Shown here: positions 1 to 9,427 of the stretch, one piece after another
How positions within the stretch are numbered: the first letter of the stretch is position 1
Layout of the letters: each line of letters starts with the position of its first letter
DNA from: an uncultured Collinsella sp.
GTDB taxonomy: Bacteria; Actinomycetota; Coriobacteriia; Coriobacteriales; Coriobacteriaceae
Assembly: GCA_934650095.1 (NCBI GenBank)
Contig: CAKUFT010000014.1
Span: forward strand, 1 to 40,326
Reading direction: 5' to 3'
Length of the DNA: 40,326 nt
Position numbers and translations under genes: made by a program
Notes under the pieces: model-generated
The model's database searches: none
What the model was told of the DNA's origin: nothing
What the model saw: only the letters and a program-made list of their open reading frames with translations

Positions 1-167
1 TCGCCGTCGTCATCCTCTTCCTCGTCCTCGTCGGCATCGGGGTTGTAGGCATCGGGGTCGCCGTCCTCGCCCTGCTCAGCGCGGGCGAGCAGGCGTTTCA
101 GATCATCGGGCATACCGGCGTCGCCGGCCTCGTCCATACCCTCGTTATTGTTGATATCGTCTGCCAC
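1..167 (-). CDS. gyrA: Probable DNA gyrase subunit A, N-terminal fragment (partial at window edge)
   Basis: Reading leftward from a GTG at 167-165, the frame stays open to the window edge (55 codons). A perfect AGGAGGT ribosome-binding site lies at 177-171, seven bases or fewer from the start. The visible protein is very acidic and Asp/Glu/Asn/Gly rich, beginning VADDINNNEGMDEAG and running into an uninterrupted D/E tract. None of the conserved GyrA core is inside the window, so the name rests on position: gyrA directly follows gyrB in the standard dnaA-dnaN-recF-gyrB-gyrA order. If correct, this GyrA carries an acidic N-terminal extension of at least 55 residues before the catalytic winged-helix domain, which is not typical of the family. 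Another acidic protein cannot be excluded. Confidence 0.6.
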   Translation of the reverse strand, partial: MADDINNNEGMDEAGDAGMPDDLKRLLARAEQGEDGDPDAYNPDADEDEEEDDDG

Positions 168-243
168 GTTACCTCCTCATGGTTTGCGTGGTCCATTAGT
201 TCCCTACCACGGAGACGGATTACCCAGCATGCCGGGCAGCCCT

Positions 244-2418
<2,175 letters not shown>

Positions 2419-2425
2419 TTATCGT

Positions 2426-2454
2426 AAAAAATACCCTCGGGGACGAGGGTATTT
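2426..2454 (-). terminator. Rho-independent terminator of the dnaN-recF-dciA unit
   Basis: On the minus strand an 11-bp stem (AAATACCCTCG with CGAGGGTATTT, 2454-2444 and 2439-2429) closes a 4-base loop and runs into six T residues. It sits about 26 bases past the dciA stop codon, so gyrB appears to be transcriptionally separate. Confidence 0.8.
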
Positions 2455-2480
2455 AGCTCTACAAGGCCACCAGATGCGAT

Positions 2481-3044
2481 TTAAGGCTCTTTTTTGCTTT
2501 GTGCGCCCTTGGCCCACTCGGCACTGGCCCTCATGGCGTTCTCGAGGGCCTCGCGCAGTTTTTGGTCTTCGATGGGTGCCACTTGGCGCTCAATTTCCTC
2601 ACGCTCGGCATCATCTAGCTCAGCATGCGGAGCCGGCGGGCGCTCAGTCGTCGCCGGGCGCAGGCGCTCCTTGGCGGCGGGCGGTGTGTGACCGGGAGCC
2701 GTCGTCTTAAACACCAGGCCGTCCACATGGGCCCCGGCACGCTCCATGCGCGCGCGGATGATCTCGCGCAAAAGCGTCATCTCCTGCGTCCACGAGGGCG
2801 AATCGAGATATACCAGCAGCTCATTGGACTCGGTCAGATAGCGCAGGCCCGTTACATGGCGTCCCTCGCGCGTGCCCGAACACACGGCATTCCACGCGCG
2901 ATAGACCGCGCGCGACTCCTCGGCGGCCTCCATCTGCGCACGGCGCTCGGGCGTCGCCGCGGCCAGAATACGCTGGCGCTCGGCATCCAAAAAGCCGCCA
3001 AAGGCAACCGTGCCGTTTTCGCGCTCGTAATTAGCACGCCTCAC
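2481..3044 (-). CDS. dciA: DUF721/DciA-family protein (probable helicase operator)
   Basis: The 187-residue protein begins at 3044 and overlaps the end of recF by 14 bases, implying translational coupling. The centre (about residues 50-110) matches the DUF721 pattern: a short alpha/beta region with the SWTQEMTLLREIIRARME helix after a strand containing ELLVYLDS. In actinobacteria the DUF721 gene sits exactly between recF and gyrB, and is now known as DciA, a partner of the replicative helicase DnaB used during initiation. The N-terminal charged helix (about 15-45) and the C-terminal Pro-rich linker with charged helix look poorly conserved. The family call rests on position plus the central motif. 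Function as a helicase operator is inferred from characterised homologues. Confidence 0.8.
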   Translation of the reverse strand: MRRANYERENGTVAFGGFLDAERQRILAAATPERRAQMEAAEESRAVYRAWNAVCSGTREGRHVTGLRYLTESNELLVYLDSPSWTQEMTLLREIIRARMERAGAHVDGLVFKTTAPGHTPPAAKERLRPATTERPPAPHAELDDAEREEIERQVAPIEDQKLREALENAMRASAEWAKGAQSKKEP

Positions 3045-4137
3045 CCATGCTCACCACCTTGGCTCGATCGAGCAGGTCATCGGTAAAGTATCCCAAGTTG
3101 GTAGTAGTAATGACCGTCTGGATGTCATCACCGATCAGTTGCAGAAAAGCGGCACGGCGCTCACCGTCGAGCTCGCTCATCACATCGTCCAAAAGCAGCA
3201 GCGGTGCGGTGCCCAGGATATCGCGGGCAACCGCCACCTCGGCCACTTTCCACGCCAACACCAGCGTACGCTGCTGGCCTTGGCTGGCAAACGAGCGGGC
3301 AGACCGCCCCGCCACGGTGAACTCAATCTCGTCGCGATGCGGTCCCACCAACGTCACGCCGCGGTGCATTTCCTCGTCGGCACGGTCGTCGAGGGCCTGC
3401 AGCATACGCTCGTACGCCCAACCCTTGAGTTCCTCTCGATCGTCGGTCTGGGGCAAATCCCCCAACGTGGACGCATAGGACACATGGGCGGCCTCACCGG
3501 ACGCGACCTGTCCGTAGGCATCGCGCACGTGACTCGCCAGGCGATCGAGCAGGGCAAGACGATGCACCAGCAAAGCGGATCCAGCGCGGGCGATAGACTC
3601 GTTCCAGGCGCCGAGCATCTCGCGGCAGCACCAGCTCTCCTTGAGAAGGGCGTTGCGCTGGGTCACGCAACGCCCGTAGGCACTTGCCAGATCGGCATAG
3701 CGCACGCTCAGTTGCACGCCAAAGTCGTCGAGCGCGGCACGGCGCACGCTGGCACCTCGTTTGACCATGTCCAGGTGATCCGGGCAAAACAGCACGCTCG
3801 GCAGCACGCCGCGTACACCGGCGGCGGAGCATTTCTTGCCGTTGCGGCTAAACGAGCGTTTGCCGTCCTCCACACTCAGCCCCATGTCCAGCACGCGACC
3901 ATCGCCCTCGAGCCTCAACTGGACTCGGCATGAGCCCACGCCGTCATGCACCAGCTCGGCGGCGGTCGGGTGCCTAAACGAGGCGCCGCTCGTCAGCAGC
4001 TGGAGCGCCTCTATGAGATTGGTCTTTCCCGCCGCATTGGGCCCCGCGAGTACCGTCACGCCATCGTCCAGAACAAGGCGGTAACTATCGAAGCTGCGGT
4101 AGTGTGCGACGGAAAGATCGCGAGCGAACATGGCCAT
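3031..4137 (-). CDS. recF: DNA replication and repair ATPase RecF
   Basis: The 368-residue SMC-like ATPase helps load RecA at gapped DNA. Walker A is GPNAAGKTNLIEALQLL near residues 32-48. The ABC-type signature region is FASQGQQRTLVLAWKVAEV, and Walker B with D-loop is PLLLLDDVMSELDGERR near residues 312-328, all typical of RecF. The length is normal. Two in-frame ATG codons lie at 4137 and 4131. The first is used here, and neither has a clear Shine-Dalgarno site, which suggests coupling to dnaN, whose stop codon is only about ten bases upstream. It forms an operon with dnaN upstream and dciA downstream. Confidence 0.96.
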   Translation of the reverse strand: MAMFARDLSVAHYRSFDSYRLVLDDGVTVLAGPNAAGKTNLIEALQLLTSGASFRHPTAAELVHDGVGSCRVQLRLEGDGRVLDMGLSVEDGKRSFSRNGKKCSAAGVRGVLPSVLFCPDHLDMVKRGASVRRAALDDFGVQLSVRYADLASAYGRCVTQRNALLKESWCCREMLGAWNESIARAGSALLVHRLALLDRLASHVRDAYGQVASGEAAHVSYASTLGDLPQTDDREELKGWAYERMLQALDDRADEEMHRGVTLVGPHRDEIEFTVAGRSARSFASQGQQRTLVLAWKVAEVAVARDILGTAPLLLLDDVMSELDGERRAAFLQLIGDDIQTVITTTNLGYFTDDLLDRAKVVSMGEAC

Positions 4138-4147
4138 GGAGCGACCG

Positions 4148-5251
4148 CTAGATGCGAACCGGCATGACCAGGTACAGGTAGTTGATCTTGTCGTAGGACT
4201 TGAAGATGCCCGCCTGCGAGTAGCTCTTGAGCTCCAGCGTGATCTCTTTCTCCTTGGACAGGGCGTTCAGGCAGCCAAAGATGTAGTGGTAGTTGAAGGC
4301 GATGGTGCCCGACTCGCCCTCGGCCTCGACATCGATCGTCTCCTGCGCCAGATCCTGGTCATTGGAGATGGAGGACAGACCCATCTGGCCGTTCTCGACG
4401 TCGATCTCGAACTTGACGGCGGGGTTGGCACTCGCGATAACCGCCACACGCTTGAGGGCGGCGTTGAAGGCAGCCACGTCGATCTTGACGCTCGTCACGC
4501 ACGAATCGGGGATGAGCTGCTTGTAGTTGGGATACACGCCCTCGATACGGCGCGAGACGTAGGTGGTGTTGCCGGCCTCAAAGACAACCTGGGTGTCGGT
4601 GGCACCGATCATGATGGTGGCCTGGCTGGCCATAATGCTCAGAGCGTCGTTGAAGGCGTCGGCGGGAACGTTGAGCTCAAAGGAGCCCTCGAGGGTCGAG
4701 GTCTCGACCTGCGTATCGCATACGGCCAGACGGAAGGAGTCGGTCGCCACCAGGCGCACGGTGTTGTTCTCGACCTTCATGTGCACGCCGCCCAGGATGG
4801 GGCGGGCCTTGTCGGTCGAGGTGACGCGCCACACGCGGCCGACCATTTCGGACAGGACGTCGGTCGGAAGCTCAACGGCGCTCTCGATGGCATAGGCCGG
4901 AAACTCGGGGAAGTCGTTGGCGTCGAGCGTGTTCAGGCGAAAAGAGCTCTTCTCGCACCCAATCAGCACCTGGCGTTCAGACAACTCAAAGGTGACCGGA
5001 GCGTCGGGGAGCGTCTTGGTAATGTTGGAGAGCATCTTGCAGGGGATAACCATCTCGCCCTCTTCTTCGACATGTGCCGCGATGCGGTGACGAATCGAGA
5101 TGGTGTAGTTAGAGGTCTGGAATTCCAAGATGCCGTCCTGCGCCTTAACGAGTACGCCCGAAAGGATGGGAAGGGTGGATGCCGAAGCGACTCCCTTCAT
5201 TACGACGCCGATAGCTTGTGTAAGCGAGCTCTGGCTGACGGTGAACTTCAT
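4148..5251 (-). CDS. dnaN: DNA polymerase III beta sliding clamp
   Basis: This is the 367-residue ring-forming clamp that tethers DNA polymerase III to DNA and recruits clamp-binding proteins. The start is MKFTVSQSSLTQAI and the C-terminus is NYLYLVMPVRI, the nearly invariant end that forms part of the clamp-binding pocket. Internal family features include ATDSFRLAV near residue 170 and SRRIEGVYPNYKQLIP near residue 240. Length is normal. An AAAGG lies 9 bases before the ATG at 5251. It leads the dnaN-recF-dciA unit and is separated from dnaA by a 238-bp gap that looks like origin DNA. Confidence 0.97.
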   Translation of the reverse strand: MKFTVSQSSLTQAIGVVMKGVASASTLPILSGVLVKAQDGILEFQTSNYTISIRHRIAAHVEEEGEMVIPCKMLSNITKTLPDAPVTFELSERQVLIGCEKSSFRLNTLDANDFPEFPAYAIESAVELPTDVLSEMVGRVWRVTSTDKARPILGGVHMKVENNTVRLVATDSFRLAVCDTQVETSTLEGSFELNVPADAFNDALSIMASQATIMIGATDTQVVFEAGNTTYVSRRIEGVYPNYKQLIPDSCVTSVKIDVAAFNAALKRVAVIASANPAVKFEIDVENGQMGLSSISNDQDLAQETIDVEAEGESGTIAFNYHYIFGCLNALSKEKEITLELKSYSQAGIFKSYDKINYLYLVMPVRI

Positions 5252-5489
5252 CTTTTAATACCTTTCTATAGATATAAATATCTTAATAATAGTAATAGCA
5301 CTGACGAAACTGTTGATTACTCCCAAAGACGCAGGTCAGACCCAGAAAGAGAATCGACAATAACCTGTGTGCAACAGGGGTGGTTTTCCACGTTCAAAAC
5401 CTGCGCAAAACTTTTCATCACCGCGGGTTGGGTTTTAGACACCTTATGCCCGTGGTTTCGACAAGTTTTCAACAGGTGTCTCTATTTCC
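5252..5489. other. dnaN-dnaA intergenic region, candidate origin (DNA-unwinding element plus DnaA boxes)
   Basis: Next to dnaN is an AT-rich stretch (about 5255-5297) containing GATATAAATATC and a run of TAA/TAG triplets (TTAATAATAGTAATAG), as expected of an unwinding element with DnaA-trio-like repeats. The dnaA-proximal half has TTTTCAACA at 5466-5474 within GTTTTCAACAGGT (5465-5477), TTTTCCACG at 5384-5392, TTTCGACAA at 5456-5464 and TTCAAAACCTG at 5393-5403. The 13-mer, TTTCGACAA and TTCAAAACCTG recur in the region upstream of the GHKL gene. The dnaN promoter must also lie here, but I cannot place it. Origin assignment is inferred. Confidence 0.6.
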
Positions 5490-7214
5490 CTACGAGCGCA
5501 GTGTAATTTTGTCTCGCAGCGACTTGAGGTCCTCGGTGACGGTTCTGTCTTCCTGAATCATCTTCTGGACTTTTTTGTAGCTCGTACTGACGGTCGAGTG
5601 GTTGCGGTTGCCAAATTCGGCACCCACCGCCGTGGTCGTCATCTCGCACATCTCAATCGCCAGGTAGATGGCTATGTGACGCGCCTTGGCGATATTGGCG
5701 TTACGGCGCGGGCCGATGAGCTCCTCGTGCGTTACGCCGTACTGCTCCTCGATGACGGACTGGACCGTCTGAACGTTGATCTTTTTGGCCGACGTGTCGA
5801 AGTACTGACTGGCGATGGTGTCGATATCGTCAAAGGTGAGTTCCCCGCCCTCGCGTTCGCGGTCGCCCGCCTCGCCGGCACAGCGCTCGCAGAAGCTCTC
5901 GAGCTCGCGGATGTTGGTGCCCGAGACCTCGGCCATGTGCTTAAAGTGCTCGTCGGTCAGGTGTCCGCCGTCGCCACCGTAGGCCGCCAGCAGCGAATCG
6001 TCGCCCGCCTCGGGCGCGGCTGCGATGGTGTTCTCGTAATAGCGCTGCAAGATCTTGTATTTCATCTCATAGCTGGGCTCTGCGACCAAGCAGAGCATGC
6101 CGGCATTAAAGCGGCTGGTCAGGCGCTCGTCCATGCTCAAGTCTTTGGGCGCGCGATCGGCTGCGATCACGACCTTTTTGTTGTTGCGGATGAACTCGTC
6201 CATGAGCTGGAAAAAGTAATCCACGCTCGCGCGCTTGCCGATAATGTTTTGGATGTCGTCGATGATGAGCACGTCCACGCCGTGGTATGCCTGCATGATG
6301 GGCGCGTTGCTCTTCTTTTGACGGTCGAACTCGGTCATCAGGTCGTCCAAATACGCCTGGGAATTGGCGTACTTGACCTTGATCTCGGGAGATTTCTCGG
6401 CAAGCTCGTTTTTGATGGCGAGCAGCAGGTGGGTCTTGCCCAGTCCCGATTTGCCGTAGATGAACAGCGACGTGCACGTGCCGCGCTCGTCCGCCAGGGC
6501 GGCAAACTTGAGCGCCGAGCGATAGGCGTGGCTGTTCTCGGGGCCGTAGACAAAGTTCTCAAAGGTGAATTTTGAGTTTGCGGCGAGCGGGGCACCGTCT
6601 GTGTTCTGCTCCGCCGGCGCCGTCGGTGCCACCATGGATGGAGCGGGGGCCGCAACGTGCGTGGTCTTTGCCGGCGCGCCGCCGTTCATCTGATTCATCA
6701 TGCGGCGGAAGTCGTCGGCCGAAAGCGTGTTCTTGATCGCAATGCCCGAGTCCTCGCCCGGCGTCGTGTCGTGGGCGATGGGCATATGCGTGACGGGCGC
6801 GGGCGTTGATGTCACCGGGCCCGACGGCGCCGCGGGCGCCTGCTGTGCCTCTCCCATGGTTTCACGGGAAACATCACCGGCCCTGGGCGCGGATGCCGTT
6901 GCGGCTGCTGCGGTCGCTACCGGGGGAGCGGCGGGTGCCGCTGCGGCAGCGGAATCAGCCGTGGCACTCTGCGGCGCCACGATGTCGAGCGCGATCGGCG
7001 CAAAGGCGATTTCCTCTAGATAGGCCTCAATCGTCGGTTGGTGCTTTTTGAGCTGCGCGATGGCAAAGCGCGAAGGGGCCTCGATCGTGAGCGTGTCTTC
7101 GGTCAGGCTCACGGCGCGCGACTGCCCCAGCATGTTGATGAGGCGTGCATCTTGGCCGTCGCGCTGGCAAAAGGCGATGGCATCCCCCAGGATGATGCTT
7201 GCTTCCTCGTCCAC
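5490..7214 (-). CDS. dnaA: Chromosomal replication initiator protein DnaA
   Basis: The 574-residue AAA+ initiator starts with GTG at 7214 behind GGGAGAG. Domain I is at residues 1-80. Domain II is a long Ala/Pro-rich linker (about 81-215). Domain III has Walker A GKSGLGKT at 254-261, Walker B VLIIDD at 315-320 and the arginine-finger box SRFNAG at 367-372. Domain IV begins near 475. The DNA-reading motif is NRNHSTV (536-542) where most bacteria have GRDHTTV. By hand alignment, the usual basic residue before the SVA-x-PR helix is Ala506. The linker makes this protein longer than the usual 450-500 residues. It lies 15 bp after an uncharacterised GHKL-ATPase gene and is probably cotranscribed with it. 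A near-match to parS (6858-6873) lies inside domain II. Confidence 0.97.
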   Translation of the reverse strand: MDEEASIILGDAIAFCQRDGQDARLINMLGQSRAVSLTEDTLTIEAPSRFAIAQLKKHQPTIEAYLEEIAFAPIALDIVAPQSATADSAAAAAPAAPPVATAAAATASAPRAGDVSRETMGEAQQAPAAPSGPVTSTPAPVTHMPIAHDTTPGEDSGIAIKNTLSADDFRRMMNQMNGGAPAKTTHVAAPAPSMVAPTAPAEQNTDGAPLAANSKFTFENFVYGPENSHAYRSALKFAALADERGTCTSLFIYGKSGLGKTHLLLAIKNELAEKSPEIKVKYANSQAYLDDLMTEFDRQKKSNAPIMQAYHGVDVLIIDDIQNIIGKRASVDYFFQLMDEFIRNNKKVVIAADRAPKDLSMDERLTSRFNAGMLCLVAEPSYEMKYKILQRYYENTIAAAPEAGDDSLLAAYGGDGGHLTDEHFKHMAEVSGTNIRELESFCERCAGEAGDREREGGELTFDDIDTIASQYFDTSAKKINVQTVQSVIEEQYGVTHEELIGPRRNANIAKARHIAIYLAIEMCEMTTTAVGAEFGNRNHSTVSTSYKKVQKMIQEDRTVTEDLKSLRDKITLRS

Positions 7215-7229
7215 TGTCTCTCCCGTCCT

Positions 7230-8588
7230 TTAGCTCTGAGCTCGCACGCGAGCGGCGCCGAGTTCGGTCAGATGGTATTTTTGGCCATGCTTGATGACCA
7301 AGCCGGCCTGTGCCAAATCATTGAGCGTGCGTGACCAAGTGGGGGCCGAATTTCCAAACGCCCTCGCCAGATCGGTTGCGCCGCACGCCTGATTTTGCGC
7401 CAGATAGCCTAGCGCGGCGTTGCCGCGGTCGCTTACGAACACGTCCGGCTGTGGCTGCGCATATTGATTCGCCGCATTAGGATACACCATTTGAGCTGCT
7501 GGTTGTTGAGAACTCTGCATGGGCGGCATCTGCTGTTGAAAACTTTGCGGCCACTGCTGGTAAGGCTGCGCCGGTACCTGCTGCGCCCATGGGTTGTACT
7601 GCTGCTGAGGCATCTGCTGGTATGGCTGTTGGTATCCCTGCGGGTACTGTTGCGGATACTGCTGGGCGTACCCGTACCCCTGCTGCGATACTTGTTGATA
7701 TGGATACCCTTGCGGGTACGGTTGATAGCCCATTTGCTGGCCGCTCGGCATGCCTGCCGATTGTTGGGCGGCGGCTACATCCTGGTCTGTCGGAGGCATG
7801 CCCTCTGGAGTGTTTGAAAGCGCCGGTATCGACGCCGCCGGGGATCCCTGCATGGGGAGCATACCGGGCTGCTGCATCTGCATCATGGGCGGTTGTGTCT
7901 GCTGTGCTGCCATGGGCTGCTGTGTAAAAGCTCCCGACAGAGGGTAGACCGCCTGCTCGGTCTCGGGGCGCACGGCGGCGCCACGCCCGCCGGCGCGTTC
8001 GATTTCCTGCACGCGCTTGGGGTTCAGGCTCACGGTCACCACGGTGCCGTTGCCCATGTTGTCTTCGATGGAGACGGCACCGCCGGCGTTTTCCAGGTAC
8101 TCCTGCACCATGGGAAAACCCGCTCCAGTTCCGCGAATATACCGCTTCATCTTGCTGTTTGCGCTGGTCACGCCAAAGTCAAAGGCGCGCTCCTTGTCAT
8201 CGATGCCCGGCCCCTGGTCGGCAAAGCGAATCGTGTCTCCGCCGTCCAGGATCGAGATGATGGGCTCTGCAAAGTGGGCGTGGATAAAGTTTTCGACAAT
8301 CTCGCGAATGACCATGAGCGAGATATGGCCGCCCTGTTCCTTCATGCATTGGTAGACGGTGTTGGTCGTCTCTTCCAGATACGTGCGGACGTCTTGCGGC
8401 TCGATAACGATCACGCGCGGGGTCGACAGCATGTCGTCGTATACCGCTATGCGCGCCGCATACATCGCTGCCGGCGCTTTTACTGCGGTCTGTTCACCCT
8501 CGTCGCGCTCTTCGCGTACGCCGGTGATGTGCTCGTTGTCGGGTGCCGGATCTCCGGAGTCGACCATGGTGTAAAAGTCGTCAGACAT
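7230..8588 (-). CDS. Uncharacterised GHKL ATPase with Q/P-rich linker and C-terminal winged helix
   Basis: I do not recognise a named family for this 452-residue protein. Residues about 55-190 form a GHKL-type ATPase domain: N-box REIVENFIHAHF (Asn100), G1 box FADQGPGID (121-129) and glycine-rich RGTGAGFPMVQEYL (152-165), ending in a GNGTVVTVSL strand. The layout is closer to SpoIIAB/RsbW-type anti-sigma kinases than to gyrase or sensor kinases. Residues about 215-375 are a Gln/Pro/Tyr/Met-rich low-complexity linker. Residues about 380-452 look like a winged helix (NAALGYLAQNQACGATDLAR, then TWSRTLNDLAQAGLVIK), as in MarR-like DNA-binding domains. It lies between the right-hand candidate origin region and dnaA, with 15 bp to the dnaA start, so it is probably cotranscribed. 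A role in controlling dnaA expression or origin firing is inference only. Confidence 0.85.
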   Translation of the reverse strand: MSDDFYTMVDSGDPAPDNEHITGVREERDEGEQTAVKAPAAMYAARIAVYDDMLSTPRVIVIEPQDVRTYLEETTNTVYQCMKEQGGHISLMVIREIVENFIHAHFAEPIISILDGGDTIRFADQGPGIDDKERAFDFGVTSANSKMKRYIRGTGAGFPMVQEYLENAGGAVSIEDNMGNGTVVTVSLNPKRVQEIERAGGRGAAVRPETEQAVYPLSGAFTQQPMAAQQTQPPMMQMQQPGMLPMQGSPAASIPALSNTPEGMPPTDQDVAAAQQSAGMPSGQQMGYQPYPQGYPYQQVSQQGYGYAQQYPQQYPQGYQQPYQQMPQQQYNPWAQQVPAQPYQQWPQSFQQQMPPMQSSQQPAAQMVYPNAANQYAQPQPDVFVSDRGNAALGYLAQNQACGATDLARAFGNSAPTWSRTLNDLAQAGLVIKHGQKYHLTELGAARVRAQS

Positions 8589-8831
8589 GCCGCTCGCAAT
8601 CTTTCAAAAGGTTTCGAACAAATAGTAGCTCACCGTGCAATGTTTCTCATCTTTCGACAACCTTTCAAAACCTGTTGAAAACTTTGGAAATCGAGCGAAA
8701 AGTTCTCAACATTGCCAACATGACCTGTTGAAAACTCGATGAAATATCGTGAAAAGTTGCCCACTGCCTCAAATACCGATTCTGCTTATGGGGGAACCGT
8801 GTACTCTTTGCAACCTTTTACCTTTGATTTC
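8589..8831. other. Divergent intergenic region, second candidate origin segment with repeated DnaA-box-like sites
   Basis: Transcription diverges here (GHKL-dnaA leftward, rpmH rightward). The segment contains two perfect copies of ACCTGTTGAAAAC (8670-8682 and 8723-8735, start-to-start 53 bp). It also has TTCTCAACA at 8703-8711, TTTCGACAA at 8652-8660, TTCAAAACCTG at 8664-8674 and TTTCGAACA at 8612-8620. The first 13-mer, TTTCGACAA and TTCAAAACCTG also occur in the dnaN-dnaA gap, so the two gaps may form a two-part origin flanking dnaA. The GHKL-dnaA promoter must also be here, so the same boxes could serve dnaA autoregulation. Confidence 0.6.
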
Positions 8832-8861
8832 TTGACATTTGAACATTGATTTCCCTACAAT
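8832..8861 (+). promoter_or_regulatory. Promoter of rpmH
   Basis: A consensus -35 TTGACA (8832-8837) and a -10 TACAAT (8856-8861) are separated by 18 bases. They lie about 70 bp upstream of the rpmH start. The same TACAAT -10 appears upstream of ddl and of the tRNA at the right edge. Confidence 0.75.
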
Positions 8862-8933
8862 CTTCAAGCTCACGTGTCTATATCTGCGTCCGCGTCCCCG
8901 CGGACACTCGAAATGCAGCAGGAGGAACTTAAG

Positions 8934-9068
8934 ATGAAGCGTACGTATCAGCCTAATAAGCGTAAGCGTGCCAAGACCCATGGCTTCCGTGCCCGTATGG
9001 CCACCAAGGGTGGTCGTGCCGTGCTCGCCCGTCGTCGCGCCAAGGGCCGCAAGCGTCTCACTGTCTAG
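8934..9068 (+). CDS. rpmH: 50S ribosomal protein L34
   Basis: The 44-residue, Arg/Lys-rich large-subunit protein starts [19 protein letters not shown] and ends with [12 protein letters not shown], the standard L34 sequence and length. An AGGAGG at 8920-8925 sets the ATG at 8934, although the frame is open further upstream. It heads the conserved rpmH-rnpA-yidD-yidC-jag-rsmG cluster facing away from dnaA. Confidence 0.98.
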   Translation: MKRTYQPNKRKRAKTHGFRARMATKGGRAVLARRRAKGRKRLTV

Positions 9069-9088
9069 CAGCGATACACACATCTCGC

Positions 9089-9427
9089 ATGAAGACTATT
9101 AAGTCTCGGCAAGATTTCGAGCATGTGTTCAGTCAGGGGCGTCGTTTCAATCACCCTCTGATTCGAATGACCATATGTGAATCGGTTGGCGAAGGCGACT
9201 CCGGAAGGGTCGCCTTCGTTGGTGCTAAACGGCTCGGTTGTGCGGTTGTGCGCAACCGTTCTAAGCGTGTGATGCGCGAGGCCGCCCGCAGCTGCGGATT
9301 TCCCGTTGCGGGTTATGACATCATCTTGTTCGCAACTCCCAAGACGAGGGTTTCCTCGCCGCAGGAGATGGACAAGGCGTTGCGTTCGCTTATGAAACGC
9401 GCCGGCGTTGCCGGGGAGGAGCGATGA
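9089..9427 (+). CDS. rnpA: Ribonuclease P protein component
   Basis: This 112-residue basic protein subunit assists the catalytic RNA of RNase P in maturing tRNA 5' ends. The family signature is present as RNRSKRVMREAAR near residues 51-63. The aromatic N-terminal segment (QDFEHVFSQGRRFNHPLI) is also typical. Its last four bases (ATGA) overlap the start of yidD, indicating coupling. The RNA subunit gene is not in this window. Confidence 0.96.
   Translation: MKTIKSRQDFEHVFSQGRRFNHPLIRMTICESVGEGDSGRVAFVGAKRLGCAVVRNRSKRVMREAARSCGFPVAGYDIILFATPKTRVSSPQEMDKALRSLMKRAGVAGEER

Noticed and set aside
4130..5506. Plus-strand frame of 458 codons opposite dnaN
   Set aside because: It is an antisense shadow of dnaN; its end crosses the AT-rich origin gap with no protein-like composition.
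7464..7947. Plus-strand open frames opposite the Gln/Pro-rich linker of the GHKL protein
   Set aside because: They are complements of CAG/CCG-type low-complexity codons with no ribosome-binding site.
8874..8933. Longer N-terminus for L34 starting at 8874
   Set aside because: AGGAGG at 8920-8925 and the universally conserved MKRTYQP start place the real start at 8934.
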